Of a stretch of DNA of 64,000 nt, positions 34,762 to 44,973 are shown in pieces. Each line of letters begins with the position of its first letter. Position 1 is the first letter of the stretch. The stretch is from positions 2,976,001 through 3,040,000 of the forward strand of contig OY829281.1 of assembly GCA_963691715.1 (NCBI GenBank). Direction: 5' to 3'. The DNA comes from HXMU1420-13 sp963691715 (GTDB taxonomy: Bacteria > Bacteroidota > Rhodothermia > Balneolales > Balneolaceae). The notes under the pieces are model-generated. The model worked only from the letters and a program-made list of their open reading frames with translations, searched no databases and had not been told where the DNA came from. The translations under genes were made by a program, and so were the position numbers.

Positions 34762-37700
34762 ATGATTAAGATTATATTTATTTTATCCGTGGGGATATCG
34801 TCAAGCGTATGGGCTCAAAATATTACAGAGATTGAATATTTCTTTGACACCGACCCAGGAATTGGAAATGGTACTTCTATTACAGCTTTTACGAATGGTA
34901 ATGAAGTTACCTACAATGGTACTATTCAAGCAGCAACACAGAGCCGTGGAATACATACGCTTTATCTAAGAGCCAAGAATTCAAACGAAGAATGGGGTTT
35001 TGCCGGTAGCAGACTGGTTTTGGTAGACGAAGGGCAGGTCATTGAAATAGATGGCTTTGAATATTTCTTTAACACGGACCCAGGCATTGGTCAAGCCACA
35101 TTTCTATCAGCAACTGCTGATACGAGTATTTCATTGACCACCGATATTGATGCCTCACAGTTGGAACGAGGCTTACATACCTTATATGTTCGTGCAAGAA
35201 CTACTGCAGGTGGGTGGGGAGTTCCAGTGGTTCAATTGGTATTAGTGGACGAAGGTCAGGTTATTGAAATTGATGGTTTCGAATATTTCTTTGATGATGA
35301 TCCTGGAGTTGGTCAAGGAACCTTCATTTCAACTACCGTAGGTACAGAAATTGATCTAACCACCCAAATCGATGCATCTGCTTTAGAAAAAGGATTACAT
35401 AATCTATATATACGAGCTAGAACTTCAAATGGAACCTGGGGGATGCCAGAGGTTAATCTGGTGTTAGTTGATGAAGGGAGTGTGATTGAGATTTCTGAGC
35501 TTGAATATTTCTTTAATGAAGATCCGGGTGTTGGAAATGCTACTTCCATACCTGTTACAACGGGTGCTGCTATTGAAGTGATGACTCAAATCAATGCAGA
35601 AGGGTTATCAGAAGGCATACAAAACCTTTACATTCGAGCAAAAACACCTACGGGAAGTTGGGGAATACCCAGTCAAAAGCTTGTCCTCGTAGATAAAGAC
35701 GACCCTAATACGATTAGTGAGATTGTCTCTGCTGAGTATTTCTTCGATGTTGATCCCGGTTTCGGAAATGCTAGCTTTTTGGAACTTACTGACGCTTCCG
35801 AAATAGATGAAATGGTTTCGATTAATGTAGATTCTCTTTCTGCGGGTCCTCACACTCTTTATGTTCGTGTATTGGACGAAGATGGAGAATGGAGTATGAT
35901 CGTGAATCAGGAAGTAATGGTTACCATTCCACCTCGATTGACTGATATTGAACCGGATACTCTGCTTTTCACTGAAAACGAATCTTTAACAATTATATCA
36001 GAGTCTTTGAAAGTAATCGCAGAAGGTGGCTTCCAAATTGATAGTGCTGTTGTAAATGCTACGGAAGGATTTATCTATGGCGTCGAAGATCAACTTAATT
36101 TTACGAGTAATCTACAAGATTCGGTTCAATTCTCGTCGGAATCACAAGGTATTTTTAAGTTTATAGGATCTGCCTCAGCAGCATTGTATCAACAAATATT
36201 TAGAGGTATTGAGTACATAAATGTTAGTGATAACCCCGAAACATCCATAAAAATTGTTTCATTTCAGGTATTTGGTAATGAAGACTCTTCGGAAGTAGCT
36301 TCACGAAGTATTCAAGTAATCCCTGTTGATGACCCCCCGGAAAAATATGCTGAACTTGAAACAATCATTTTACCGGAAGATGTAAGCGACACATTAGCGC
36401 TCAGGCTAAACGATTTTTTTAGAGATTTCGATTCTCCAATAAGCTATCTGGTAAACTCGGCAGATCAGGAAATTGATCTACAATTAGTAGATGATCAGAT
36501 ATTTATTTCTTCAGCACCAAATTGGTATGGAGAAGCCGAGTTGTTTATCGAAGTTAACTCACTTGAATACACCTTAATAGATACAGCCAAAATTACAATA
36601 ACTCCCATTAATGATACTCCATTTGTTCGTGCTGTTACTTATCCAATACAGCTTGTTGAAGATTTTGGTGTAATCGAAGTTATACATCTGGATTCATTAT
36701 TCTCTGATATTGATTTACCAAAAGATTCACTCAGGTATTCAATAGGATTCATTTCGGAACCAAATGTACTCCCAAGTATTTCTAATTCAGTATTATCATT
36801 TAGTTCGATACAAGACGTAAATGGTAATTTTTCTTTTAGTGTCATCGCCACCGATGATAGTTTGGCTAGCGATTCATTGGAGTTTAATGGGGTAATAAAT
36901 CCGGTGAATGATGCACCATACATAGTATCGTCACTTCCCGACACGAGTGTATTAGAAGATGCCGATCAATTCAGCTTATTGAATCTTAATGATTATTTTG
37001 AGGATGTAGATAGTGAATTAAATTATGAGTTGTATAACAGCTCCCCCAATTTAAATCTGGATATAACAGAGCTTGGAGACTTGTTGGTGAGTTCTTCTCC
37101 AAATTGGAATGGAATTGATGTGATAAGTATCCGTGCTACGGACGAAGAATTTGAAGTAAGAGATACTCTTAAAATCGAAGTGCGTTCAGTGAATGATTCA
37201 GCTCCAACACAGCCAATCCTTCTTGCTCCGAATAGAGGTGGAGAGACCAATCTAAATACATTTTTGGTTTGGTCATTGGCAAAAGACACAGTTGAATTTG
37301 AGGACCCAAAACCCTTATATGAAATTGAAATTGATTCCTCTCAATCATTTACATCACCCATCATTGCTCAATCGAATATTGGTTTAACTACCATATTACA
37401 GCGTAACACTAAGAGTAATTACGTACCATATATGCAGGGTGAACCCGCAGACGAAGATAGTGTGTTTGCGGTTAGGCTTGGAGCACTAGAAGGAGCAGTT
37501 CAATTAGAAGACGATGTTCACTATTTCTGGAGGGTCAGATCACTGGATAATGAGGATTCTGCTTCGGTTTGGTCAATGCCTTGGGGTTTTTGGCTGAATT
37601 TAGAAAACGATGCTCCAGATATGGTTGTTGATGGATTCACTCCTTCGGATAGCATTACTGTGAGTAGTTTGACCCCAACAATTAGTTGGAACGCCGCTTT

Positions 37701-40302
37701 TGATGTTGATATAAGTGATACACCAAATAAATTGAAATATATTCTCGAACTTTCGAGTGATACTTCATTTAAAAATATTGTTTTTATTGACACAACCTTA
37801 ACGGGAATAAATTCTATTATGCCTGATAGCCTGATGGATGAGTCAATGTATTACTGGCGGGTTAAGACAATAGATGATGATGAAGCAGAATCAGAATGGA
37901 GTGGTGTACAAGCCTTTATCATCAATCAGAAATTAAATCCACCCTCACCATTCGAGTTATTAACACCACTAAATGGTGTAGATACGCTTACAGACAATCC
38001 CGTATTTAGCTGGAGATCAAGTAATGATGTGGATCTATTCGATAAGATATATTATAGCTTTAGACTAGCTTCTGATACCTTGTTCAATAACCTAATTGTA
38101 GATGAGGTTTTAACGAGTGATACCACCTATTCATTAGGTGATCAACTTGGAGTTGGTACGTATTTCTGGCAGGTTATGGCCACAGATACTGATAGTTTAA
38201 CAACATTCGGATCAAATTCTGGCGCTAATCCATTTAATTTTACTTTGGTATCATTAGTACCTCTATTGAGTAATGTTGAAACAGATACCTTAGTTATTCT
38301 AGAAAATGATCCGGTTACTTCAATTACGGATTCAATACAAGTTATGACTGATGCAGGATTCCAAATCGACAGTGCTATCGTTCGAGCTGAACATGGTTTC
38401 TTATTTGAAACTGAAGATCAGCTCTATTTCACAACAGATTTGCAAGATTCAGTTTCATTGATTTCTTCATCTAATGGCATCTTTAAGTTCAAAGGAACCG
38501 CTTCAACATCACTTTATCAGCAGCTATTTAGAGGAATTGAATATGAGAATACTAGTGAGCGACCTGAAGAAACAATAAAAAGTTTGACATTTCAAGTCTT
38601 TGCCAATGGGGATTCTTCAGAAGTAGTATCAAGAAATCTTCGAGTAGTATCAGTGAACGATGCTCCTGTATTAGTCAACTTGTTACCAGACACGAGTGTA
38701 ATTGAGGATTCTGATCCATTCAGTTTACTAAACGTAAATGATTATTTTGATGATGTTGATAGTGACCTAACTTTTGATATTAGAAATACTGAATCTGCTA
38801 TTGAACTTCAGATTTCGGAGCAAGGTATTGTATTTGTAACGATTGCCAAGAATTGGAATGGCAACGAATTTATTAGCATTACCGCAAGTGATGAAGAGTT
38901 TGAGGTAACTGATACATTGAATATTGAAGTGCAATCAGTAAATGATGCTTCACCAACTCAACCTGTGCTTCTGGCTCCAAATCGTGGGGTAGAATCGAAC
39001 CTTAATACCTATTTAGTTTGGTCATTAGCTAAAGATACGATCGAATTTGAAGATCCTCGCCCATTATACGAAGTGCAAATTGATTCAAGTGAATTATTTA
39101 ATTCACCGTTGATTAATCAATCCGATATTGGCTTGTCTACTATATTGCAACGGACTGCAAAGCGTGAATTTCTTAGTCATCTACAATCAAATCCTTCAGA
39201 TGAAGACAGTGTGTTTGCGGTTAGATTAGGCTCACTAAATGGGGCGGTTCAATTAGAAGATGATGTCCACTATTTCTGGAGAGTTCGTTCCGTTGACAAC
39301 GAAGATTCAGCTTCTGTGTGGTCTAATACCTGGGATTTCATATTGAACGAGGAAAATAATGCTCCTGAAATGGTAACTACTGGATTTACTCCTGCGGATA
39401 GTATCACGGTTAGTAGTATAAATCCAACCTTAAGCTGGAACTCTGCAATTGATATCGATTACAGCGATACGCCAAATAGACTGAAATATGTTATTCAGCT
39501 TGCTCAAGACGATCTTTTCAGCAATGTTGATTATTCAGATACAACAGAAATCGGGATTAATTCAACAGAAACTGAATCTCTGTTAGATGAATCAATCTAT
39601 TTCTGGCGTGTAAAGACTGTTGATGATGAAGGTTTGGAATCTGATTGGAGTGAAACTCAGACTTTCATTATTAATCAACAATTAGATCCACCAACAGCTT
39701 TTGAATTGCAAAACCCGATAAATGGTGTTGATACCCTGACTGTAAATCCGAACTTTAGCTGGACTTCAAGTAGCGATACAGATTTGTTTGATCAAGTTTA
39801 TTATCGATATCGATTATCGGAAGATTCACTTTTCAATAATCTCTTAGTGGATGAAATATTAGCAAACGATACTACATTAATTCTATTGGAACCTCTGAGT
39901 ATAGGTGAATACTTTTGGAAAGTAGTAGCCATAGATACAGATAGTCTATTCACATACGGTTCTAATTCGAACGATGATCCATTTAAGTTTACCATCGTTG
40001 AAAAAGTCACAAGTGAACTATTTCAAGAGTTACCTATAGATTATTCACTGTCTCAAAACTATCCAAACCCGTTCAATCCAAGTACAACTCTACAATTTGG
40101 GTTGCCGGAAGCTTCTCAAGTCAGATTAGAAGTATTCAATTTACTCGGACAAAAAGTTGCCACTCTTCTCGAAAATGATTTGAAACAAGCAGGTTGGCAC
40201 TCTATACAGTTTGATGCTATGAATTTATCGTCGGGAGTATATATATACAGAATTCGAGCCGGTGAATTTGTGCAAACAAAGCGGATGATGCTTATAAAAT
40301 AA
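34762..40302 (+). CDS. Giant T9SS-secreted multi-domain surface protein
   Basis: About 1846 residues from the ATG at 34762, which starts a signal peptide MIKIIFILSVGISSSVWAQ; the upstream in-frame ATG at 34645 would add 39 unlikely residues. Five ~75-residue repeats of the type EYFFDxDPGxGN come first. Two long duplicated blocks follow, each with an FQIDSA-type segment, a cadherin-like unit (PDTSVxEDxDxFSLLNxNDYF) and Fn3-like units (VWSLAKDTxEFEDP, HYFWRVRS). The end is a T9SS sorting domain, SLSQNYPNPFNPSTTLQFG to KRMMLIK. Adhesion or matrix role inferred. Confidence 0.85.
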   Translation: MIKIIFILSVGISSSVWAQNITEIEYFFDTDPGIGNGTSITAFTNGNEVTYNGTIQAATQSRGIHTLYLRAKNSNEEWGFAGSRLVLVDEGQVIEIDGFEYFFNTDPGIGQATFLSATADTSISLTTDIDASQLERGLHTLYVRARTTAGGWGVPVVQLVLVDEGQVIEIDGFEYFFDDDPGVGQGTFISTTVGTEIDLTTQIDASALEKGLHNLYIRARTSNGTWGMPEVNLVLVDEGSVIEISELEYFFNEDPGVGNATSIPVTTGAAIEVMTQINAEGLSEGIQNLYIRAKTPTGSWGIPSQKLVLVDKDDPNTISEIVSAEYFFDVDPGFGNASFLELTDASEIDEMVSINVDSLSAGPHTLYVRVLDEDGEWSMIVNQEVMVTIPPRLTDIEPDTLLFTENESLTIISESLKVIAEGGFQIDSAVVNATEGFIYGVEDQLNFTSNLQDSVQFSSESQGIFKFIGSASAALYQQIFRGIEYINVSDNPETSIKIVSFQVFGNEDSSEVASRSIQVIPVDDPPEKYAELETIILPEDVSDTLALRLNDFFRDFDSPISYLVNSADQEIDLQLVDDQIFISSAPNWYGEAELFIEVNSLEYTLIDTAKITITPINDTPFVRAVTYPIQLVEDFGVIEVIHLDSLFSDIDLPKDSLRYSIGFISEPNVLPSISNSVLSFSSIQDVNGNFSFSVIATDDSLASDSLEFNGVINPVNDAPYIVSSLPDTSVLEDADQFSLLNLNDYFEDVDSELNYELYNSSPNLNLDITELGDLLVSSSPNWNGIDVISIRATDEEFEVRDTLKIEVRSVNDSAPTQPILLAPNRGGETNLNTFLVWSLAKDTVEFEDPKPLYEIEIDSSQSFTSPIIAQSNIGLTTILQRNTKSNYVPYMQGEPADEDSVFAVRLGALEGAVQLEDDVHYFWRVRSLDNEDSASVWSMPWGFWLNLENDAPDMVVDGFTPSDSITVSSLTPTISWNAAFDVDISDTPNKLKYILELSSDTSFKNIVFIDTTLTGINSIMPDSLMDESMYYWRVKTIDDDEAESEWSGVQAFIINQKLNPPSPFELLTPLNGVDTLTDNPVFSWRSSNDVDLFDKIYYSFRLASDTLFNNLIVDEVLTSDTTYSLGDQLGVGTYFWQVMATDTDSLTTFGSNSGANPFNFTLVSLVPLLSNVETDTLVILENDPVTSITDSIQVMTDAGFQIDSAIVRAEHGFLFETEDQLYFTTDLQDSVSLISSSNGIFKFKGTASTSLYQQLFRGIEYENTSERPEETIKSLTFQVFANGDSSEVVSRNLRVVSVNDAPVLVNLLPDTSVIEDSDPFSLLNVNDYFDDVDSDLTFDIRNTESAIELQISEQGIVFVTIAKNWNGNEFISITASDEEFEVTDTLNIEVQSVNDASPTQPVLLAPNRGVESNLNTYLVWSLAKDTIEFEDPRPLYEVQIDSSELFNSPLINQSDIGLSTILQRTAKREFLSHLQSNPSDEDSVFAVRLGSLNGAVQLEDDVHYFWRVRSVDNEDSASVWSNTWDFILNEENNAPEMVTTGFTPADSITVSSINPTLSWNSAIDIDYSDTPNRLKYVIQLAQDDLFSNVDYSDTTEIGINSTETESLLDESIYFWRVKTVDDEGLESDWSETQTFIINQQLDPPTAFELQNPINGVDTLTVNPNFSWTSSSDTDLFDQVYYRYRLSEDSLFNNLLVDEILANDTTLILLEPLSIGEYFWKVVAIDTDSLFTYGSNSNDDPFKFTIVEKVTSELFQELPIDYSLSQNYPNPFNPSTTLQFGLPEASQVRLEVFNLLGQKVATLLENDLKQAGWHSIQFDAMNLSSGVYIYRIRAGEFVQTKRMMLIK

Positions 40303-40347
40303 TTGAGCTTATCAATTGATTTGTTATTGATCTCTATTACTTTACAA

Positions 40348-40740
40348 ATGATTAAATCACATAAAATTAATAAAATATTAATATTTAGTCTTTTCCTGTC
40401 AATACAGTTTGTCTATGCTCAAGATGGTTCATTTGTAAAAGGTTTTCATACACCAGGATTTAACGGCCAAATTAATGACATAACTGAAGTAAATGGTAGA
40501 ATAATAATTGGTGGTGATTTTAACTCATTCAATGTAGACACTCTATTTAATCATATCGCATCTTGGGATGGTGAATCGTGGGTTCCTTTTGGTGAAAGCT
40601 TAAATGGCTGGGTTTTTGATCTGACTGTGTATGATAGCAATTTAGTCGCTGTTGGCAATTTCAATGGTACAGGTGATTATTCACGTGATTTATCAAATGG
40701 AATTGCAATGTGGGATGGTAAATTTTGGTATCTAATTTAG
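40348..40740 (+). pseudogene. Truncated secreted beta-propeller-like protein
   Basis: 130 residues from the ATG at 40348 (a TTG at 40303 is in frame but poor): signal peptide ending FVYAQ, then two units of the kind HIASWDGESWVPFGESLNGW and NGIAMWDGKFWYLI. Proteins with such WDG repeats usually run to several hundred residues and end in a T9SS sorting domain. This one stops at 40740, some 40 bases before the right direct repeat, so it was probably cut by the event that placed the repeat. Whether the stub is made is unknown. Confidence 0.65.
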
Positions 40741-40780
40741 AACACTATTTATAGAGAAAGTAAATAAATAATACTATCAA

Positions 40781-40953
40781 TTTTTGGATATTTTAATTCT
40801 TATAACATATAAAATGAATGGAATAGACCAATGATTATGATCTAGCGTGAGAATAATTTCGCACAAGAAACGAAATCATCATAAAATTACCGTTCGAATT
40901 CGCTCATCGGTAATGACAGAAAACTAGCTACCCCATCTACATGGTAAATGTTT
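40781..40953. repeat. Right copy of 173-bp direct repeat
   Basis: Counterpart of 30349-30521 at an offset of 10,432 bases. Here the repeat is in its likely native place: it spans the last ~67 bases of the gene at 40887-41294 (minus strand) and that gene's downstream flank. Confidence 0.88.
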
Positions 40954-41294
40954 ATGAAGTTTTCAATTTCTTTAATTGTAATACTTAAAACTTTCAAGCG
41001 GTAGTAGAATGGAGGAGATAATTCAAAACCTCGCATTTGTTGATATTGGAAATGCGTATTAATTTGGCTCCATTCAGCCTTTAATTGCACGTAAAACCAC
41101 ATCAAAGCGAGTTGAAATTCTTCTTCCTCAAACATGTTTGAGGTAGATAAAAAAGCATTAACTTTGTATTGTATCCACTTTTTAATTTTCTCTCTGTCTT
41201 CAATTCTTGTTATTTTTGATAGGGCGTCATCGTAAATATTGGCTTTTAATTTAGATATACACCTATCAACCGCAGTTTTCGTAATTATACTCAT
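40887..41294 (-). CDS. Hypothetical helical protein at the right segment boundary
   Basis: 135 residues, with no signal peptide and no membrane span. It seems mainly alpha-helical: TAVDRCISKLKANIYDDALSKI, EKIKKWIQYKVNAFLS and EEFQLALMWFYVQLKAEW. I do not recognise the family. Its last ~20 codons lie inside the right direct repeat, and an orphan copy of those codons remains at the left repeat. It may therefore be the target gene at which the 10.4-kb segment was inserted or duplicated. Confidence 0.6.
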   Translation of the reverse strand: MSIITKTAVDRCISKLKANIYDDALSKITRIEDREKIKKWIQYKVNAFLSTSNMFEEEEFQLALMWFYVQLKAEWSQINTHFQYQQMRGFELSPPFYYRLKVLSITIKEIENFINIYHVDGVASFLSLPMSEFER

Positions 41295-41384
41295 ACGGCT
41301 TAGTTTACTATGTATATGATCATTTATTGGTTATCGGTAATTATTAAAATTTCTTAATAATTATAAAATTGATTTTTTTGTCCA

Positions 41385-42674
41385 CTATTTCCCAGAAACT
41401 TCAGCTTGAAATTCAATACTTGGAAAGAAAAGAGTAATTGTTGTTCCGTAATCTGGTTTACTTTCTATATCAATAGTTCCATTATGAAGTTGCATAAGTT
41501 CGGCACTAAGATTAAAGCCAATACCTGAGCCTGTTTCTTGAAGCGTTCCTTTACGAGATGTATACACGTCGACATCTAATAATTTGTCTACCAATTCTTT
41601 TTCCATACCTATCCCTGTATCTTTCACTATAACAAAGGCTCCTTTCTCGTTATTTTTTGTACTAACAGTAATAGATCCTCCATTCGGTGTGAATTTGATT
41701 GAATTAGTAACTATGTTTCTTAATATGGTTTGTAGTGTATTTTGATCAGCAAAAATTTCTACTGCTTTGATGGGGCCTATCTTAAAATCAAGATTTTTGT
41801 GAGATAAACTGAAACTGTGTAAATCGCGTAGACTGTTCAAAAAGGGTTCTATTCTTATAGGTTTAAGATCAATTTTTATTCTATTGTCTTGACTCCTACT
41901 CCATTCTAATAAATTATTTACTAAAAAAGCTGTTTGATCTATCGTTGTGTTAAGCATACCTATTAATTCAATAAGCTCGCTATTTTTTATAGTTCGAGTT
42001 TCATCTTCAATTAATACCGATAAGCTAGTTAAACTCATTAAGGGTGAGCGTAGGTCATGACCAATGATAGATAACAGCTTTCCTTTGGTGCTATCTGAAT
42101 GCATTAATGCGGTGGATTGGTCGATCAATTTTTGCTGTACCTCGAGATTAAAATTGAAATAATGATTGATACTGATTACAAAAGCATAAATAATCAAGGC
42201 ATAGATAGCTAAAACAATTAAGATAGAGGTGACACTTTCTAATAAAAAACTATTATCAGTAATGTAGGTTATGGAAACAAACTGAAGAAAAAATATAATG
42301 GTAGCAAAAATGTATTCTTTAGTTCCAAACATTAAAGCTATTATTGGAAGAAGTGAGAAATAAAAAAGCGAGTTTCTCATAAAAAACCATTCATATGGGT
42401 TGTATTCAACCATGATGAATGGGGCTATCAATAAATTCCCCCAGAAAAAAATAGCATAAAGCTTTAATACAACATATTCATTTTTTCGAGCGATCAAATA
42501 ATACACTAAAGTTAAAGCAGTGAGGCAAGAACATATATAGTTTAGGATGCGCAAAAACTCTGTTTGATCCACAAAAACAGAATCTAAATAATAACCAAAG
42601 GTGCCAGCTATCCCAAACAATGTTATTGTCCAAGGATTGTTGAACAATTCCTTATAGTTTTGTAATGCCATCAT
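41385..42674 (-). CDS. Orphan membrane sensor histidine kinase
   Basis: 429 residues: five to six membrane spans in the first ~180 residues, then a cytoplasmic kinase. The H-box is IIGHDLRSPLMSL, near residue 207; the N-box IVTNSIKFTPNGGSI; G1 DTGIGMEK; G2 ETGSGIGFNLSAELMQLHNG. The fused membrane domain has no periplasmic loop of size, so it likely senses membrane state or a small molecule. No response regulator gene lies beside it, so its partner is elsewhere. Confidence 0.9.
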   Translation of the reverse strand: MMALQNYKELFNNPWTITLFGIAGTFGYYLDSVFVDQTEFLRILNYICSCLTALTLVYYLIARKNEYVVLKLYAIFFWGNLLIAPFIMVEYNPYEWFFMRNSLFYFSLLPIIALMFGTKEYIFATIIFFLQFVSITYITDNSFLLESVTSILIVLAIYALIIYAFVISINHYFNFNLEVQQKLIDQSTALMHSDSTKGKLLSIIGHDLRSPLMSLTSLSVLIEDETRTIKNSELIELIGMLNTTIDQTAFLVNNLLEWSRSQDNRIKIDLKPIRIEPFLNSLRDLHSFSLSHKNLDFKIGPIKAVEIFADQNTLQTILRNIVTNSIKFTPNGGSITVSTKNNEKGAFVIVKDTGIGMEKELVDKLLDVDVYTSRKGTLQETGSGIGFNLSAELMQLHNGTIDIESKPDYGTTITLFFPSIEFQAEVSGK

Positions 42675-42834
42675 TTTCCTAAATTTTTATAATTATTATC
42701 CCGCACTACCAACCTGCTGGTAGATATCCACAGTTCAAGTATCTATACTATCCGAGCTACTGACTATTACTTAACTCGGTTATAAGATACAAATAGATTA
42801 CATTATCAATAAATTTCAATTAATTAATTCGATT

Positions 42835-43263
42835 ATGTTCAATAGAAATGCAAATGCTCAATGGTTTGGCAACCTAAAAAATGGGAATGGAACTGTACAC
42901 CTAGGAAGCGGTCTTCTTAAAAGTTCCTATTCTTTTGTTTCAAGATTTGAAAATGGAGAAGGAACAAACCCAGAAGAATTAATTGCTGCAGCACATGCAA
43001 GCTGTTATTCAATGGCATTATCCAATGAACTTGCTAAAGCAGGGTATAATCCAAAAAATGTAGAAACTAATGCCATTATTTCTCTTGAAATGCTTGATGG
43101 AGTACCAACCATAACAAAAATGAAACTAGAAGCAGTAGCAAATGTCCCTAACTTGGAAGAAAATGAGTTCCAAAGGATTGCTGAAACAACAAAAAATGCA
43201 TGTCCAGTTTCTCGAGCTCTCAATATGCAGATATTAATAGACGCAAAACTAAATCAAGAATAA
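42835..43263 (+). CDS. OsmC family peroxiredoxin
   Basis: 142 residues. The two redox cysteines lie in AAHASCYSMALSNEL (near 61) and NACPVSRALN (near 126), with the typical start NANAQWFGNLKNGNGTV and the GTNPEELIAAA stretch. OsmC reduces organic hydroperoxides via thiol partners. It could be the OsmC rather than the Ohr subgroup by the NPEELIAAAHA context. Monocistronic, with AT-rich flanks. Confidence 0.9.
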   Translation: MFNRNANAQWFGNLKNGNGTVHLGSGLLKSSYSFVSRFENGEGTNPEELIAAAHASCYSMALSNELAKAGYNPKNVETNAIISLEMLDGVPTITKMKLEAVANVPNLEENEFQRIAETTKNACPVSRALNMQILIDAKLNQE

Positions 43264-43470
43264 AAATTATAATTAAAGTTAATTTCTTTCATACATTTTA
43301 AAGCACATTAGATTTATTTTATATCAAGTATTTAGGTGGTAAAGTTTATCTAAATTTTAGTTCTTTTATCATATAATTTATAAGCCATAACGACTTCTAA
43401 TAGAAATCTGCAACATGGTTTTCTTATCTTGAACCAACCTTTTTTTACAAAATGAATTTGGACAAAGCTT

Positions 43471-44973
43471 ATGACTGACAAACCCCGCGAATATTGTGGT
43501 GTTTTTGGGGTGTTTAACCACCCTGATGCTGCTCTTCTTACCTATTATGGATTGCATGCCCTTCAGCATAGAGGACAAGAATCAGCAGGTATTGTAACTG
43601 CTTACACCGATACGGATAAAGGTAGAAGTGTAATGCCTATGTATAAAGATTTTGGTTTAGTATTAAGTGTATTTGATAAGCCAAAAATATTTAAAAAGAT
43701 TCTTAAAGGCGATTCCGCTATTGGCCATAACAGATATTCAACATCCGGATCATCTAAAAATCCAGCCAATATCCAACCTTTTAGAGTTCATTATAAGTCT
43801 GGAAATATCGCAATAGGTCATAATGGAAATCTATCAAATGCTAAGCAAATTCGACAAAAATTTAGAGAAGAAGGGGTGTTGTTTCAAAGTACTTCTGATA
43901 CGGAATTGATTTTGCATTTGATAGCCCATAGCAAAAAAGAAAATCAACTTGATCAAATTATGGATGCACTTCACCAGATTGAAGGAGCTTACTGCTTGGT
44001 GATGTTGACGGATGATGCATTGATCGCAGTTCGGGACCCAAATGGATTTCGACCATTAGCTCTTGGAAAAGTGGATGGGAAATTTTGTGTTGCAAGCGAA
44101 ACCTGTGCGTTTGATATCATTAACGCAGAATATATAAGAGACGTAGAGCCTGGTGAAGTTATAATTATTGACCGTGAAGCAGTAGAAGATGATGAACCAA
44201 AGTCTTTCAAAATTGCACCGAAGTCAGGAACTGATACAAGCCAATGTATTTTTGAATACGTCTATTTTTCTCGTCCAGATAGTATGATATTTGGTGAAAT
44301 GGTAGATAAAATTAGGCGAAACCTTGGTAAGGCACTAGCAAAAGAACATCCAATTGCTGAAGTTGTTGATCTTAACAAATCTGACAAAAAACCCGTGGTA
44401 ATTTCCGTGCCAGATTCTAGTAATACAGCGGCTTTAGGTTATGCTAGTGAAAGCCAGAAACTAGGATTTGATTGCAAATATGATATTGGATTGATTCGAA
44501 ATCATTATGTCGGTAGAACATTCATTTCTCCAGGGCAAAAATCACGAGAACAAAAAGTGCGCACAAAATTTAACCCAGTTCGTGGGGTTATTGAGGGTCG
44601 CAGCGTCATTATTGTTGATGATTCAATTGTTCGAGGTACAACCTCTAAATTATTAGTGGATATGATTCGTGACTGTAATCCAGCCGAGATTCATTTTTTG
44701 GTAAGTTCTCCACCCATTATCAGTCCGTGCTATTATGGGATGGATTTTCCAAATCCAGAAGAATTGATCGCCAATAAATATGATCGAGATATACAAAGAA
44801 TGGCGCGCGAAATAGGTGTGGATAGTCTCCGATATTTATCCCCTGATGGTTTAGTGGAAGCTGTTAAAGAAGCAAATCCTTCGGGCCATGATTATTGCAC
44901 TGCATGTTTTACTTCAAAATATCCTGTACCTGTTAATTTTGGAGTTGAAAAAGAGGAAAATGAATTGGTTTAA
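43471..44973 (+). CDS. purF: Amidophosphoribosyltransferase (PurF)
   Basis: 500 residues. The first committed enzyme of purine synthesis, making phosphoribosylamine from PRPP and glutamine. The nucleophile cysteine is residue 9 (REYCGVFGVF), exposed after a short propeptide is removed. The glutaminase domain has HRGQESAG and GHNRYST; the PRPP loop is VIIVDDSIVRGTTS. Cysteines in TSQCIFEYVYFSRPDS, SPCYYGMDFP and YCTACFTSKYP match the four iron-sulfur ligands of the B. subtilis type. Its stop overlaps the engB start by one base. Confidence 0.96.
   Translation: MTDKPREYCGVFGVFNHPDAALLTYYGLHALQHRGQESAGIVTAYTDTDKGRSVMPMYKDFGLVLSVFDKPKIFKKILKGDSAIGHNRYSTSGSSKNPANIQPFRVHYKSGNIAIGHNGNLSNAKQIRQKFREEGVLFQSTSDTELILHLIAHSKKENQLDQIMDALHQIEGAYCLVMLTDDALIAVRDPNGFRPLALGKVDGKFCVASETCAFDIINAEYIRDVEPGEVIIIDREAVEDDEPKSFKIAPKSGTDTSQCIFEYVYFSRPDSMIFGEMVDKIRRNLGKALAKEHPIAEVVDLNKSDKKPVVISVPDSSNTAALGYASESQKLGFDCKYDIGLIRNHYVGRTFISPGQKSREQKVRTKFNPVRGVIEGRSVIIVDDSIVRGTTSKLLVDMIRDCNPAEIHFLVSSPPIISPCYYGMDFPNPEELIANKYDRDIQRMAREIGVDSLRYLSPDGLVEAVKEANPSGHDYCTACFTSKYPVPVNFGVEKEENELV

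Noticed and set aside
30349..40953. Integrative conjugative element or complete transposon
   Set aside because: No integrase, transposase, relaxase or mating gene lies between the direct repeats.
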